Shown here: one piece after another, positions 37,146-46,618 of the stretch | Numbering within the stretch: position 1 is the first letter of the stretch | How the letters are laid out: each line of letters starts with the position of its first letter | Source of the DNA: Pseudovibrio denitrificans JCM 12308 | Lineage (GTDB): Bacteria; Pseudomonadota; Alphaproteobacteria; Rhizobiales; Stappiaceae | NCBI RefSeq assembly: GCF_001310815.1 | Contig: NZ_BAZK01000017.1 | Span: 1 to 64,000, forward strand | Reading direction: 5' to 3' | DNA length: 64,000 nt | Notes under the pieces: generated by a model | The model's database searches: none | Told to the model about the DNA's origin: nothing | The model's input: only the letters and a program-made list of their open reading frames with translations | Program-made: the position numbers and the translations under genes

Positions 37146-38269
37146 CCGTTGCTGTGAAGCGTGCTTTCCAGCAGGCTGTAGAGTGCTGACGGGTTTATGG
37201 GTTTTTCCAGAATTTGCGCGAAGCCTTGTTTGAAGAGGGCTGGGCGGTCTTCTGGTGCAATGCTGGCGGTGATTGCAAAGCAAGCTTTTGCTCTGGTGTA
37301 ACCGTTTGTTTGCATTTGAGTGAGGGTTTCGGCGCCGTTCATTTCTGGCATGTTCAGATCGAGAAAGATGAGATCTGACGGTGTTTCTTCCTGCATCTTC
37401 AGCGCTTGTTTGCCGCTGTCAGCAGTGCGCACCATCAGGCCGAATGAAGAGAAGATGGCTGCCAGCAGTTCCCGGTTCGGCTCATTGTCATCCACGACCA
37501 GCACAGACCCGGATAGCGCTGAGCGGGTGATGTTCTGCGAGGCAGGGGCCTGCTGCCTGTTCTTTTCAACTTCCTGAATAGGCAAGATGAGTTCGAAGCT
37601 GGCTTCATGTTCGGAGTTTGTAATGAGCCGTAGGTCGCCACCATTTTCACAAGCCAGATGCCGTGCGCTCCAGAGGCCGAGGCCATGACCGTCGGACTTC
37701 CGTTTCGGTGTGGGAGCTGCATCCAGATGAGAGGCTTGTTCTGAAGAAAGACCCGGGCCAGCGTCTTTGAGTGTGACCACAATGTTGGGTTCGTGGTTTG
37801 AGAACTTGATGTGAGCGCTGAGAGTGATGGTGCCGGTGTTGCTGTAAAGGATGGCGTTATCAACCAGCACTGCCAGAATGCGTTGCAACTCATCTGAGTG
37901 CGTTTGATAGGCCGACATGGCATCACGAGACCAGCGATGGATGAGCGTGTGCCCTGAGCTTTCTGCCTGTGGTGAAAACAGATCCACGATGTAGGTGAGC
38001 TGTTCCAGAAGTGGTTTGGCTTCCGGCTCAATTGGATGTGTAGCTGTTTGGTATGTCTCTGGCTCTGTATGCGTTTGCAGGATGATGCCTGTCAGCTCTT
38101 CCAGAGAGCCAATGGCTTTCTGCAGGGTGTTGAGGTGATGGTGCTGCTGATCGCTGAGCGGCTCCTGGGCAATCAGGTCAGAAGCCGTTTTCATGGCGGA
38201 CAGCGGTGTTTTCAGGTCGTGCACCAGTCTCGCAATATCCTGCTTTGGGGCCGGTTTGGGCGCAGGCAT
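37142..38269 (-). CDS. Hybrid histidine kinase with receiver domain, no sensor domain
   Basis: A 375-residue soluble protein. An H-box VHDLKTPLSAMK (His near residue 17) opens a dimerisation domain. The ATPase domain has VDNAILYSN (N-box), DAGPGL (G1) and GHGLGL (G2). A receiver domain from about residue 255 contains VDDNEPNREL and the phospho-acceptor in IFLDLNMPEM. There is no signal-input or membrane region, so it is probably driven by a partner protein. Output could pass through a phosphotransferase. No response regulator gene is adjacent. AAGGAGTT precedes the start. Confidence 0.88.
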   Translation of the reverse strand: MPAPKPAPKQDIARLVHDLKTPLSAMKTASDLIAQEPLSDQQHHHLNTLQKAIGSLEELTGIILQTHTEPETYQTATHPIEPEAKPLLEQLTYIVDLFSPQAESSGHTLIHRWSRDAMSAYQTHSDELQRILAVLVDNAILYSNTGTITLSAHIKFSNHEPNIVVTLKDAGPGLSSEQASHLDAAPTPKRKSDGHGLGLWSARHLACENGGDLRLITNSEHEASFELILPIQEVEKNRQQAPASQNITRSALSGSVLVVDDNEPNRELLAAIFSSFGLMVRTADSGKQALKMQEETPSDLIFLDLNMPEMNGAETLTQMQTNGYTRAKACFAITASIAPEDRPALFKQGFAQILEKPINPSALYSLLESTLHSNG

Positions 38270-38434
38270 GAGATAACTCCTTGATCAATCCTCGAAGAAG
38301 AGCCTAAAACACTGACGGTAAAAGTTCGCCCAGTTCTGGCAAGGATCCACCGAGATTTTGTTGTTTGATGCCTGCAAGCCTTTCTGCTTGTGCTCTGGGA
38401 TAGTGCTGTAAGGTGGAAAGAGAGCGGACACAGA

Positions 38435-39397
38435 ATGCTGTTTAGTACGCTGCAAGTGGTGTTTCCCATTTTTGCGACAGTGGGTGTGGGCTATGGCTTT
38501 GGTTACATTGGCCTGTTGAGCAAGCAGGTTGGCGATAACCTGAGCACCTTCTGCATCACCGTGCTTATTCCGGTTCTGATTTTCCGCACGCTTGCAACAG
38601 CTGACCTTGCCGGGTTGAGCCCTTGGGCGCTTTGGGGCACCTATTACACCGCGCTTACGACCAGTGCTGTGCTGGGTGGCTACATGGTGCGCAAGGTGTT
38701 TGGGCGAGAGGCCAGGGCTGCCTGCATTGGCGGGTTCTCCGCAGCATTTTCCAATATGTCTCTGGTTGGCATTCCGGTGATTACATCTGCCTTTGGGCAA
38801 GAGGCACTGGTTCCGATTTCTTTGATTATCTCAATCCACGCACCGTCTGTGACGCTGGTGTTTGTGCTGGCTATGGAGCGGGCCGTGGTGGTGGATGGCT
38901 ATCAGGAGGCGCGGCCTTTCAAAGATGTGATGCACTCGTTGTTCAACACGCTGATCAAAAGCCCGCTGGTGATCGCCATTTTGCTGGGTGTTGGCTGGAA
39001 CTTCTCAGGCTATGATCTGCCCGTGTTGCTAGATGGTGTGTTGCATCCGCTGGCAAAAGCGGCGAGCCCGGTTGCGCTGTTTTCGGTTGGCATGACGCTG
39101 CTGAACTACGGGGTGCGTGGGAACATTGCCATTGGCAGTGTGTTGAGTGTTTTGAAGATTGTGCTGATGCCAGCAATGGTCTTTGTTTTGGGGGCTTATG
39201 TGTTTCCGCTTTCACCGCTTTGGGTGGCTGTGGCGACCTTGGCGGCGGCGTGCCCGACCGGTGTTGTCGCGTATCTTTATGCCAGCCAGTTTGGAACCGG
39301 GCATGCGATGAGCGCGAACTCCATCAGCCTGACGACCATTTTCTCAATAATCACAATGAGCTTCTGGCTTTGGATCTTAAACTTTCTGGGCTACTAA
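38435..39397 (+). CDS. Auxin efflux carrier (AEC) family transporter, first of a pair
   Basis: A 320-residue membrane transporter with ten predicted helices (FPIFATVGVGYGFGYIGLL at the start; FGTGHAMSANSISLTTIFSI near the end). AEC members export small organic acids or amino acids. A paralogue follows after 30 nt, so the two probably form a tandem-duplicated operon. ATG 38435 is preceded by AGAGCGGACACAG. Confidence 0.88.
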   Translation: MLFSTLQVVFPIFATVGVGYGFGYIGLLSKQVGDNLSTFCITVLIPVLIFRTLATADLAGLSPWALWGTYYTALTTSAVLGGYMVRKVFGREARAACIGGFSAAFSNMSLVGIPVITSAFGQEALVPISLIISIHAPSVTLVFVLAMERAVVVDGYQEARPFKDVMHSLFNTLIKSPLVIAILLGVGWNFSGYDLPVLLDGVLHPLAKAASPVALFSVGMTLLNYGVRGNIAIGSVLSVLKIVLMPAMVFVLGAYVFPLSPLWVAVATLAAACPTGVVAYLYASQFGTGHAMSANSISLTTIFSIITMSFWLWILNFLGY

Positions 39398-39427
39398 GAG
39401 GGGCTTGCCATCTCTTTCGAGTTTCCC

Positions 39428-40389
39428 ATGATTGTTCAGGTCTTCTTTGTCGTCTTTCCGATCTTTGCCCTTGTTGGCATTGGCTATGTTGTTGCCAGTG
39501 TTGGGTATCTGGACCGTGGTCTGGGCGATATTCTCAGCAAGTTCTGTGTGAACCTGCTGATCCCGATCCTGTTGTTCCGTAGCCTTGGCTCTGCAAACCT
39601 CAATGGCATCTCTCCATGGGGGTATTGGGCCACTTATTACGGGTCCATGATCGTGGTTGCCTTTCTGGGAGGCCTGCTTGTTCGTGTCGGGTTTGGGCGT
39701 GAGGCACGTGCGGCAGTGATTGCTGGGCTGACAGCATCGTTCTCCAACACTGTGCTTGTTGGCATTCCCTTGATTGATGCGGTTTATGGGTCTGAGGGCA
39801 CACTGCTGATTTCGCTGCTCATCGTGTTTCATGCCCCTCTGACGGCTTTGACCTCTTCCATTTTGATGGAACGGGCTGTGGTGATTGATGGACACAAGGC
39901 GCCGCGCTCCAAGCAGGAGCTATTGATTGCTGTCGGTAAGGGATTGCTGGCGAACCCGATCCTTTATGGAGTTGTGGGTGGGTTGCTCTGGAATGTGTCG
40001 GGTTTGGAAATACCAAAGCTTGCAGATGATGTTTAGCCCCACTCGCGAAAGCTGCCTCACCGGTTGCGCTGGTTGCTGTGGGGATGAGCATGGTGAACTA
40101 TGGCATCCGCGGTAATCTGGCGATTGGCGGTGTTCTGGCGATTATCAAATCGATCCTGATGCCGTTTGTGGTGTTTGTTGTTGCCGCTCATGTGATTGGG
40201 TTGCCGTCCGTCTGGGTGGGCGTTGCGACACTGATTGCAGCGTGTCCGACTGGCGTGTTTTCCTTCATCATGGCTAACCAGTTCGGCACTGGTCACGCCA
40301 TGTCCACCAACGGCATCGCCATCACCACCGCGATCTCCGTTTTCACAGTCAGCTTCTGGCTCTGGTTCATTCAGGTGCAGGGGTATTGA
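39428..40389 (+). CDS. Auxin efflux carrier (AEC) family transporter, second of a pair (one frameshift)
   Basis: Paralogue of the preceding gene, with similar start (VVFPIFALVGIGYVVASVG) and end (FGTGHAMSTNGIAITTAISV). The frame breaks after LADDV at about 40033 and resumes with APLAKAASPVALVAVGMSMV. One missing T in GTTTTAG restores 320 residues, the same length as the first copy. Likely a sequencing deletion. Confidence 0.85.
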
Positions 40390-40391
40390 GC

Positions 40392-41249
40392 TTAAAGCCC
40401 TAATCTCTCTCTGATCTGCTGTGGTGTGACGCCGCTGGCTCTTAGTTCGCGGAGGGAGGTGTCTTTGGCGGATTTGGCGAGTTTGCGGCCTGTTTTGTCG
40501 AGGATGAGGTCGTGGTGCTCGTAGTGAGGTTCTGGCAGGTCCAGCAAGGTTTGCAGCAGGCGGTGGACGCTGGTGGCGTGGTAGAGGTCTTTGCCGCGCA
40601 GGACATGGGTGATGCCTTGCAGAGCATCGTCCACTACCACTGACAGGTGATAGCTGGTTGGCGTATCTTTGCGGGCCAGCACAACATCGCCCCAGGCAGC
40701 TGGTTCTGCCCGTATTGCTCCGTGATGTGCTTCGTTCCAGGTGAGAGATGTGCCTGCCAGCTTGATGGCTTTGGCCATGTTGAGGCGCAGGGCGTACGGG
40801 GCATCCGAGTTCTGGAGGGCTTCCTGCTCTTGCTCGGAGAGGACGCTGTTGTCTTCGGGATAAAGCGGGGCGCCGTCTGGATCTCTTGGCCATAGGGTGC
40901 CTGAAGCGTCTTTTTCTGCAACGAAGCGTTTGATCTGGGCGCGGGTGAGGTAGGCCCTGTAGACTAGGCCGATGCTTTCAAGCTTTTCCAGCGCTTTGGC
41001 GTACTCGCCGAAATGCTCTGATTGCTTGCGGACTGGTGTTTCCCAATGCAGGCCAAGCCATTTCAGGTCTTCCAACATATCTTTCTGCAGCTGTGGTGTG
41101 CAGCGGACGGTGTCGATATCCTCGATGCGCAGCAGGAACCTTCCGCCGTTTTGCTTTGCGGCTTCATCGTTGAGGATAGCCGAATAGGCGTGGCCGAGAT
41201 GGAGGTGGCCGTTGGGAGAAGGAGCAAAGCGATAGACAGGCAAGTTCAT
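40392..41249 (-). CDS. gluQ: Glutamyl-Q tRNA(Asp) synthetase
   Basis: A 285-residue shortened glutamyl-tRNA synthetase that loads glutamate onto queuosine at the wobble base of tRNA-Asp. The HIGH-like motif is in FAPSPNGHLHLGHAYSA near the N-terminus, and the KMSKS-like motif is KTGRKLAKSAKDT near residue 255. There is no anticodon-binding domain, as expected. ATG 41249 gives family length; an upstream extension to 41504 is low-complexity antisense of the next gene. Confidence 0.93.
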   Translation of the reverse strand: MNLPVYRFAPSPNGHLHLGHAYSAILNDEAAKQNGGRFLLRIEDIDTVRCTPQLQKDMLEDLKWLGLHWETPVRKQSEHFGEYAKALEKLESIGLVYRAYLTRAQIKRFVAEKDASGTLWPRDPDGAPLYPEDNSVLSEQEQEALQNSDAPYALRLNMAKAIKLAGTSLTWNEAHHGAIRAEPAAWGDVVLARKDTPTSYHLSVVVDDALQGITHVLRGKDLYHATSVHRLLQTLLDLPEPHYEHHDLILDKTGRKLAKSAKDTSLRELRASGVTPQQIRERLGL

Positions 41250-41320
41250 TTGCGAAATGGTTCTACTTGGAATATGGAAAGCCTGTTTTAGAGCATCTTT
41301 GCCGATTTGAGGAGGGGGCG

Positions 41321-41961
41321 TTGAAACCCATAGATACGCTTGAGGATATTGAGCGGGAGTTGGCGTCCCTTGTGCAGCTTGATGAGCGGTTGGTTCGTGT
41401 GGTGGATGTTGCGGGAGATGTGCCTTTGCGACGCCGGTCTGCGGACTTTGCCGGGCTTTGCAACATTGTTGTGGCGCAGCTGCTTTCTGTCGCCGCTGCC
41501 GCAAGCATCTGGGCGCGGCTGGAAGCGCTGGTGGTGCCGTTTGAGCCGGACGTGCTGCTTTCCAAGAGTGATGAAGAGCTGCTGGGTGTTGGTCTCTCCA
41601 ATGCCAAGCTGCGCACGCTGAAGGCCATCGCTGAAGAGCTGAAGGCTGGGCTATGCCTGAGCGAAGCGGTGGGCTGGCCGGGTGAGGTGGCGCACAAGCG
41701 GCTTTGTGAGATCAAGGGCATTGGGCCGTGGTCTGCCGATATCTTCCTGCTGTTTTGCGCTGGGCACCCAGATGTGTTTCCGGTTGGGGATGTGGCGTTG
41801 CAGGCTGCTGTGCAGCATGCGTTTGGTCTGGACGAGCGCCCCAAAGGAAAGGTGCTTGCCGAAATTGCCGAGCGTGGTCTCCTCACCGTGGGACAGCAGC
41901 GCGATTGTTCTGGTCCTATTACCGTGTGATGAAAGAAGGGCGCGAGACCCTGCCGGTTTAA
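41321..41961 (+). CDS. DNA-3-methyladenine glycosylase II-like (AlkA family, one frameshift)
   Basis: Base-excision repair enzyme. It has a helix-hairpin-helix with KGIGPWSADIFLLF at about residues 130-143 and the catalytic aspartate in FPVGDVALQ. The frame shifts near 41875; in the other frame WSPHRGTAARLFWSYYRVMK completes the usual C-terminus to 41961. One missing T (CGTTGG for CGTGG) restores 213 residues. The start is TTG 41321 after GGAGGGGG. Confidence 0.85.
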
Positions 41962-41971
41962 GGAGATACCT

Positions 41972-42634
41972 ATGCCTCATGATCTTGAGTGCATTCGTCT
42001 AGAGCCTAGCCATGCGCCGGTCCGTAAGCTGGTGGTGTTGCTGCACGGCTATGGCGGGGATGCAGGTGATATGGAGCCGACGGCGCAGGTGTTGCGTGAC
42101 GCTTTGCCGGAAACCGCTGTGGTGTGCCTGAATGGTCCTGAACCCTGCGCGCATTGGGTGGAAGGACGGCAGTGGTTTGCTGCGTCTGAGTTTGATGCGC
42201 GGGAAGTCTGGATTGGAGTGCAGGCTGCTGCGCCATTGATCAACCGGGTGCTGGATGCTGAGCTGGAGCATTATGGCTTGCTGGAGCGGGATATGGTTTT
42301 GGGTGGTTTCTCTCAAGGGGCCATGGTTGCGCTGCACGTTGGGCCACGTCGGTTTTCTGAAGCAGCTGGATTGCTGAGCTTTTCTGGTGTTCTGGGTGGG
42401 CCAGGGCACCTAGTGGAGCAGATGGTGGTTCGGCCTCCGGTGATGTTGCTGCATGGCAGTGAGGATGACGTGGTACCTGCGGCTTATTTGGGTGCTGCGG
42501 AGGACGCTTTGACCCATGCAGGGTTTGATGTGGAAGTGCATGAGCTGGCTGGGCTGGATCATTCCATCAATGGTGAAGCGCAGGCCTTGGCTCTGAAGTT
42601 TTTGAAAGAGCGGTTTGGAATTTCGGCGCAGTGA
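41972..42634 (+). CDS. Phospholipase/carboxylesterase-type alpha/beta hydrolase
   Basis: A 220-residue YpfH-like serine hydrolase. The nucleophile elbow GFSQGAM is near residue 110, aspartate in GSEDDVVPA near 167, and histidine in LDHSINGEA near 198. Cytoplasmic, no signal peptide. It follows the glycosylase gene by 10 nt with AAGGAGA, so probably in the same transcript. Confidence 0.9.
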   Translation: MPHDLECIRLEPSHAPVRKLVVLLHGYGGDAGDMEPTAQVLRDALPETAVVCLNGPEPCAHWVEGRQWFAASEFDAREVWIGVQAAAPLINRVLDAELEHYGLLERDMVLGGFSQGAMVALHVGPRRFSEAAGLLSFSGVLGGPGHLVEQMVVRPPVMLLHGSEDDVVPAAYLGAAEDALTHAGFDVEVHELAGLDHSINGEAQALALKFLKERFGISAQ

Positions 42635-42669
42635 CTATCTAAAAGAACAGATGCCAGAGGAGGGGTGTG

Positions 42670-43143
42670 ATGTTGCAAAGTAAGCGAGCGAAGCAGTTTC
42701 AGAGTTTTCTGGATGAGCGTGGTCTTGGCCTGAAGGTGGTTGAGCTGCCAGACTCCTCCCGTTCTGCTGCGGAAGCAGCGCAGGCGCTGGGCTGTGCGCA
42801 GGAGCAGATTGTCAAATCACTGGTGTTCCAGAAGCTTGATAGTGAGGAAGCTATTCTGGTGCTGGCCAGCGGGACCAACCGCGTGAATGAAGAGGCAATC
42901 TCCGCACTTGTTGGTGGGCCTATCGGGCGGCCTGATGCGAAGTTCGTCCGGAACGTCACCGGGTTTTCCATCGGCGGCATTCCTCCGCTGGGCCATAAGC
43001 AGCAGCTGACGGTGTACGTGGATGAGGATCTGTTGGGCTTTGACGAAGTGTGGGCAGCTGCGGGCACGCCGAATGCTGTGTTCATGATGCCCGGAAATCT
43101 GCCGGACATTGTGGGAGAGCATCAGGTTATCTGCGTGAAATAG
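42670..43143 (+). CDS. YbaK/EbsC-type aminoacyl-tRNA deacylase
   Basis: A 157-residue editing domain that clears mischarged Cys- or Ala-tRNA(Pro) type products. The catalytic lysine lies in QIVKSLVF near residue 50, and GFSIGGIPPLGH near 100 is typical. ATG 42670 follows AGGAGGGGTG; GTG one codon upstream is possible. Downstream it is convergent with a small membrane-protein gene, 4 nt apart. Confidence 0.9.
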   Translation: MLQSKRAKQFQSFLDERGLGLKVVELPDSSRSAAEAAQALGCAQEQIVKSLVFQKLDSEEAILVLASGTNRVNEEAISALVGGPIGRPDAKFVRNVTGFSIGGIPPLGHKQQLTVYVDEDLLGFDEVWAAAGTPNAVFMMPGNLPDIVGEHQVICVK

Positions 43144-43147
43144 CTGG

Positions 43148-43359
43148 CTACATTCGGTCTTCGATCGGCCAATGCGTGTAAGCGAGGATCCAAAGGAAGA
43201 TCAGGTTGACCAGGGGAACGAAGGCCAGAATGGTCCAGATCCTTGAAAAGCCGAGCCGGTTCAGGATCCTTGCCAGTGGAACGGCGACAACGAGTATCCA
43301 GACAATCATAATGACGACCTGCCAGAGGGCGAAGCTTCCATCATCATTTCATGATCCAT
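43148..43359 (-). CDS. Small two-helix membrane protein (frameshifted, easily missed)
   Basis: ATG 43359 has a strong ribosome-binding site (CAGGAGGT at 7 nt). It opens MDHEMMME and then the frame breaks at about 43338. SFALWQVVIMIVWILVVAVP and LAFVPLVNLIFLWILAY (two membrane helices) follow in another frame to TAG at 43148. One missing base restores 70 residues. It resembles small inner-membrane proteins of unknown function. Confidence 0.65.
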
Positions 43360-43518
43360 AAAGTGACCTCCTGTCCGTCTGCTTCGGTATCGACTATCCG
43401 TTTGATGGTCACAAAGGTCAAAGAAAATAGTTATTGATTACAAATGCTTATGATTAATTCATGGGCATTTTTTAGGGGAATCGGGAGAGGTTTTCTCTCC
43501 TTGCAGAATGAGGAAACG

Positions 43519-44070
43519 ATGAGCACTGCGCTGATTATTATCGATGTTCAAAAACTGCTGTTTGATGTGGAACCTCAGCCGTTTGAACGGACTGAGACGA
43601 TCACGCGCATCAACAGCCTGAGTGCGAAAGCGCGTAAAGCGGGCGTTCCGGTTATCGTTATTCAACACGAGCGGGAGAACCATCCGTTGGCCTATGGCAC
43701 TGAAGGGTGGGAACTGCCGGATGATCTGGTGGTGGCTGAGAGTGATCTGAAGGTGCGCAAGACTGCGCCGGATTCTTTTTACAAAACCAGCCTGAAGGAT
43801 TTGCTGGATGAGCGCGGCATTACGGATCTGACGATCTGTGGGTTTGCTTCAGAGTTCTGCGTGGATACCACGTTCCGCCGTGCGGCCTCTCTTGGCTATA
43901 ATCTTCGGCTGGTGAGTGATGCGCACACCACGCATGACAAAGACCATGCCACTGGCAAGCAGATCAGAGAGCATCACAACAATACGCTGATCTATCTTGG
44001 TGGTTATGAGGGTAGCATTGCCGTTTTGCCAGAATCTGAGGTTGAGTTTGCGCAGGCTGAGACTGCTTAG
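43519..44070 (+). CDS. Isochorismatase-family cysteine hydrolase
   Basis: A 183-residue hydrolase with the catalytic triad of the family: Asp in LIIIDVQ near residue 9, Lys in LKVRKTAPDSF near 85, and Cys in GFASEFCVDTT near 118. The substrate is unknown; nicotinamidase-, isochorismate- or ureide-type amidases are all possible. ATG 43519 (after AATGAGGAAACG) fits family starts better than the extended frame. Overlaps the convergent ispA stop. Confidence 0.88.
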   Translation: MSTALIIIDVQKLLFDVEPQPFERTETITRINSLSAKARKAGVPVIVIQHERENHPLAYGTEGWELPDDLVVAESDLKVRKTAPDSFYKTSLKDLLDERGITDLTICGFASEFCVDTTFRRAASLGYNLRLVSDAHTTHDKDHATGKQIREHHNNTLIYLGGYEGSIAVLPESEVEFAQAETA

Positions 44071-44972
44071 CTCTCGCGATCTGCGATGTAGCGGGCCAGC
44101 GTCTTCAGGGTGTTGGCCTTTGCACCGTATGGCGCCAGCAGTTCATCTGCTTCGCTGATCAGGCGTGAAAGTTCCTGACGGGTGTGGCTTTCACCAAGTA
44201 GGCTGACGAGGGTTGCCTTGCCAGCCTCTGCATCTTTACCCGTTGCTTTACCAACTACTTCAGCATCACCAGTCAGGTCCAGCAGGTCGTCTGCTAGCTG
44301 GAAGGCCAGGCCAATGATTTCACCAAAGCGGGTGAGGCGGGCGATGTCATCATCAGAGGCATTTGCCAGAATTGCGCCAGCGCGGCAGGCGTAGCGGATG
44401 AGAGCGCCGGTTTTCATGGCCTGAAGCTGGCGGATCTCTGCTTCGGTTCTGTCGCGGTGCTCTGAGGCAAGGTCAAGCATCTGACCGCCTGCCATGCCGC
44501 CAATGCCAGAGGCGCGCGCCAGTTCTTGAGAGAGGCGCAGGCGGATTGCTGCGTCTGGATGGACCTGCTCATCTGCGATGAAATCAAATGCGATGGTAAG
44601 CAAGGCGTCGCCTGCAAGGATCGCGGTGGCTTCATCGAACGCTTTGTGCGTTGTTGGGCGGCCACGGCGCAGATCATCATCATCCATTGCTGGCAGATCA
44701 TCATGGGCGAGGGAGTAGCAGTGAATGCATTCCAAAGCAGAGGCTGCAACCAGTGTGCCTTCATTCTCATGACCAAACAGGCGGGCTGCTTCGACCATCA
44801 GAACCGGGCGCAGGCGCTTGCCGCCGGACAGGGCTGCATAGTTCATCGCTTCCAGAAGACGTTCGGGGCGGGCTACTTCCTGAGGAAGGACTTTCTCTCC
44901 CAGAAGAGAGGTGAGCTTTTCTTCAAGAGACTGAGCGGTTTCGGTGATGACCGATTTCAAAGCAACAGACAC
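44067..44972 (-). CDS. ispA: Farnesyl diphosphate synthase (polyprenyl synthetase)
   Basis: A 301-residue trans-prenyltransferase. The first aspartate-rich motif DDLPAMDDDD is near residue 95 and the second DDLLDLTGD near 230; GGKRLRPVL near 50 binds isopentenyl diphosphate. Two residues between the aspartates and the short chain favour the bacterial FPP type. It supplies precursors for ubiquinone and undecaprenol. Other MEP genes are not nearby. Confidence 0.92.
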   Translation of the reverse strand: MSVALKSVITETAQSLEEKLTSLLGEKVLPQEVARPERLLEAMNYAALSGGKRLRPVLMVEAARLFGHENEGTLVAASALECIHCYSLAHDDLPAMDDDDLRRGRPTTHKAFDEATAILAGDALLTIAFDFIADEQVHPDAAIRLRLSQELARASGIGGMAGGQMLDLASEHRDRTEAEIRQLQAMKTGALIRYACRAGAILANASDDDIARLTRFGEIIGLAFQLADDLLDLTGDAEVVGKATGKDAEAGKATLVSLLGESHTRQELSRLISEADELLAPYGAKANTLKTLARYIADRES

Positions 44973-45270
44973 AGAACCCCATCCTAAACGAGCAATAAAG
45001 TACAGCAGAATTGAAAGCGCTTACCAAAGCGGCAGATATTAGTTTGTTCGTTTGTCCTGAAAACTGCCAAAGGTCAAGCAAAATGGCGTGTTTACGTAAG
45101 GGCTCTGCAGTTTTTCATCCTTTGAATATTGGGGTGAGATTTCCTGCGGAGTTGCTTTGTGACGGTTTTTTTCATTAGGTTAAATCGAAAGTTACCTAAG
45201 GTCATATAATAAGAGCCTCGCAACAAGGCGCCCTAATAAGTCAGCTATAAGAGATGATAGGGGAATAGAA

Positions 45271-46512
45271 ATGCGTGCACTTTCGAAGATTTTGTCGAAT
45301 TTTGTCCAGAAAGGACAACTTACAATTTTTGATGCCAAAGACCGAAAATACGTTTTTGGTGATGAAGATAGCGGTCCCTCCGCCGCTCTGCGTTTTCACA
45401 GTAAGAAGCTTCCCTATACGCTTCTGATTGATCCCGAACTGAAAGCCGCCGAAGCTTATATGGATGGCTTGATCACCATGGAGCCGGGGTTCACTCTGAA
45501 TGATCTGGTTGCCGTGTTCATGGCGAACGACGGTCTGCTTACAGAACATCCGCTCCAGCGTATTCTCACTTTCATGAAAGACGGTCACACACGGCGACGT
45601 CTTGGCCTGAACCTGAAGAAGAACAAAGCTCAGGTGCGCCATCACTATGATCTTTCGACCGACCTCTATCGTCTTTTCCTTGATGACGGGCTCAATTATA
45701 GCTGTGCTTATTACCGGACGCCGGAAGATACGCTTGAGGAAGCCCAACAGGCCAAGCTGGATCATATTGTTGCCAAGCTGGATCTGAAGCCGGGCATGAC
45801 TGTTTTAGAAATCGGTGGCGGTTGGGGCTCTCTGGCCATTCGTATGGCGCAAGCTGGCGCGCAGGTGACATCTCTTAATGTTTCTACCGAGCAGATCAAG
45901 ATTGCTGAAGAACGAGTGAAAGCTGCTGGCCTTGAAGGCAAGGTCGAGTTTGTCTGTTTGGATTACAACGAGTTTGAGGGCGAGTTTGACCGCGTTGTTT
46001 CCGTTGGCATGATGGAGCATGTAGGCCACGGCAATCTGGGTGCCTACTTCACCAAGGTCAGAGATTGTCTGAAGCAGGATGGCTATGCGGTCATTCACTC
46101 GATCGGCCGCAGTGGTCCTCCGGGTGTGACGGGTCCATTCCTGACCAAGTACATCTTCCCCGGCGGGTATTGTCCTGCACTTTCCGAAACATTTGCAGAT
46201 ATTGAAAAAACAGGCCTTTGGGTTTGTGACAACGAGATCCTGCGGCTGCATTACTATTACACGCTGCGGGACTGGCGCCTGAACTTTGAACGCAATCGTG
46301 ACAAGATCAAAGAACTGTATGATGAGCGCTTCTGCAAAATGTGGGAGTTCTATCTGTCAGGCTGTGAAATGAACTTTCTGCATGGCCGGTTGATGGTGTT
46401 CCAGCTCATCCTCTCCAAAGAGCGGGATGCTGTGCCGATCATTCGTGACTTTATTGGAGACAATGAGCAGGCGATGATCTCTCATAGGGATGATCGTAGA
46501 AAATCAGCTTAA
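45271..46512 (+). CDS. cfa: Cyclopropane-fatty-acyl-phospholipid synthase
   Basis: A 413-residue enzyme that adds a methylene bridge to unsaturated acyl chains of membrane lipids using SAM. The N-terminal lipid-interacting region (about 1-100) is followed by a SAM domain with VLEIGGGWGSLAIRMA near residue 185, the characteristic YDLSTDLYRLFLD near 130 and VSVGMMEHVG near 250. Strong terminator downstream. The AT-rich 300-bp upstream region probably holds its promoter. Confidence 0.93.
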   Translation: MRALSKILSNFVQKGQLTIFDAKDRKYVFGDEDSGPSAALRFHSKKLPYTLLIDPELKAAEAYMDGLITMEPGFTLNDLVAVFMANDGLLTEHPLQRILTFMKDGHTRRRLGLNLKKNKAQVRHHYDLSTDLYRLFLDDGLNYSCAYYRTPEDTLEEAQQAKLDHIVAKLDLKPGMTVLEIGGGWGSLAIRMAQAGAQVTSLNVSTEQIKIAEERVKAAGLEGKVEFVCLDYNEFEGEFDRVVSVGMMEHVGHGNLGAYFTKVRDCLKQDGYAVIHSIGRSGPPGVTGPFLTKYIFPGGYCPALSETFADIEKTGLWVCDNEILRLHYYYTLRDWRLNFERNRDKIKELYDERFCKMWEFYLSGCEMNFLHGRLMVFQLILSKERDAVPIIRDFIGDNEQAMISHRDDRRKSA

Positions 46513-46535
46513 GCTGCTGTGCTTTCAAGAGGTGG

Positions 46536-46562
46536 CCCCGGAAGAAGTTCCGGGGTTTCTTG
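46536..46562 (+). terminator. Rho-independent terminator of cfa
   Basis: CCCCGGAA pairs with TTCCGGGG around GAAG, followed by TTTCTT, 25 nt after the cfa stop. Confidence 0.88.
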
Positions 46563-46618
46563 GGTTGGATCATTGCTCCTGCTGAAATCATTGGCTACTT
46601 TCCGCATGTTTCAAATGC

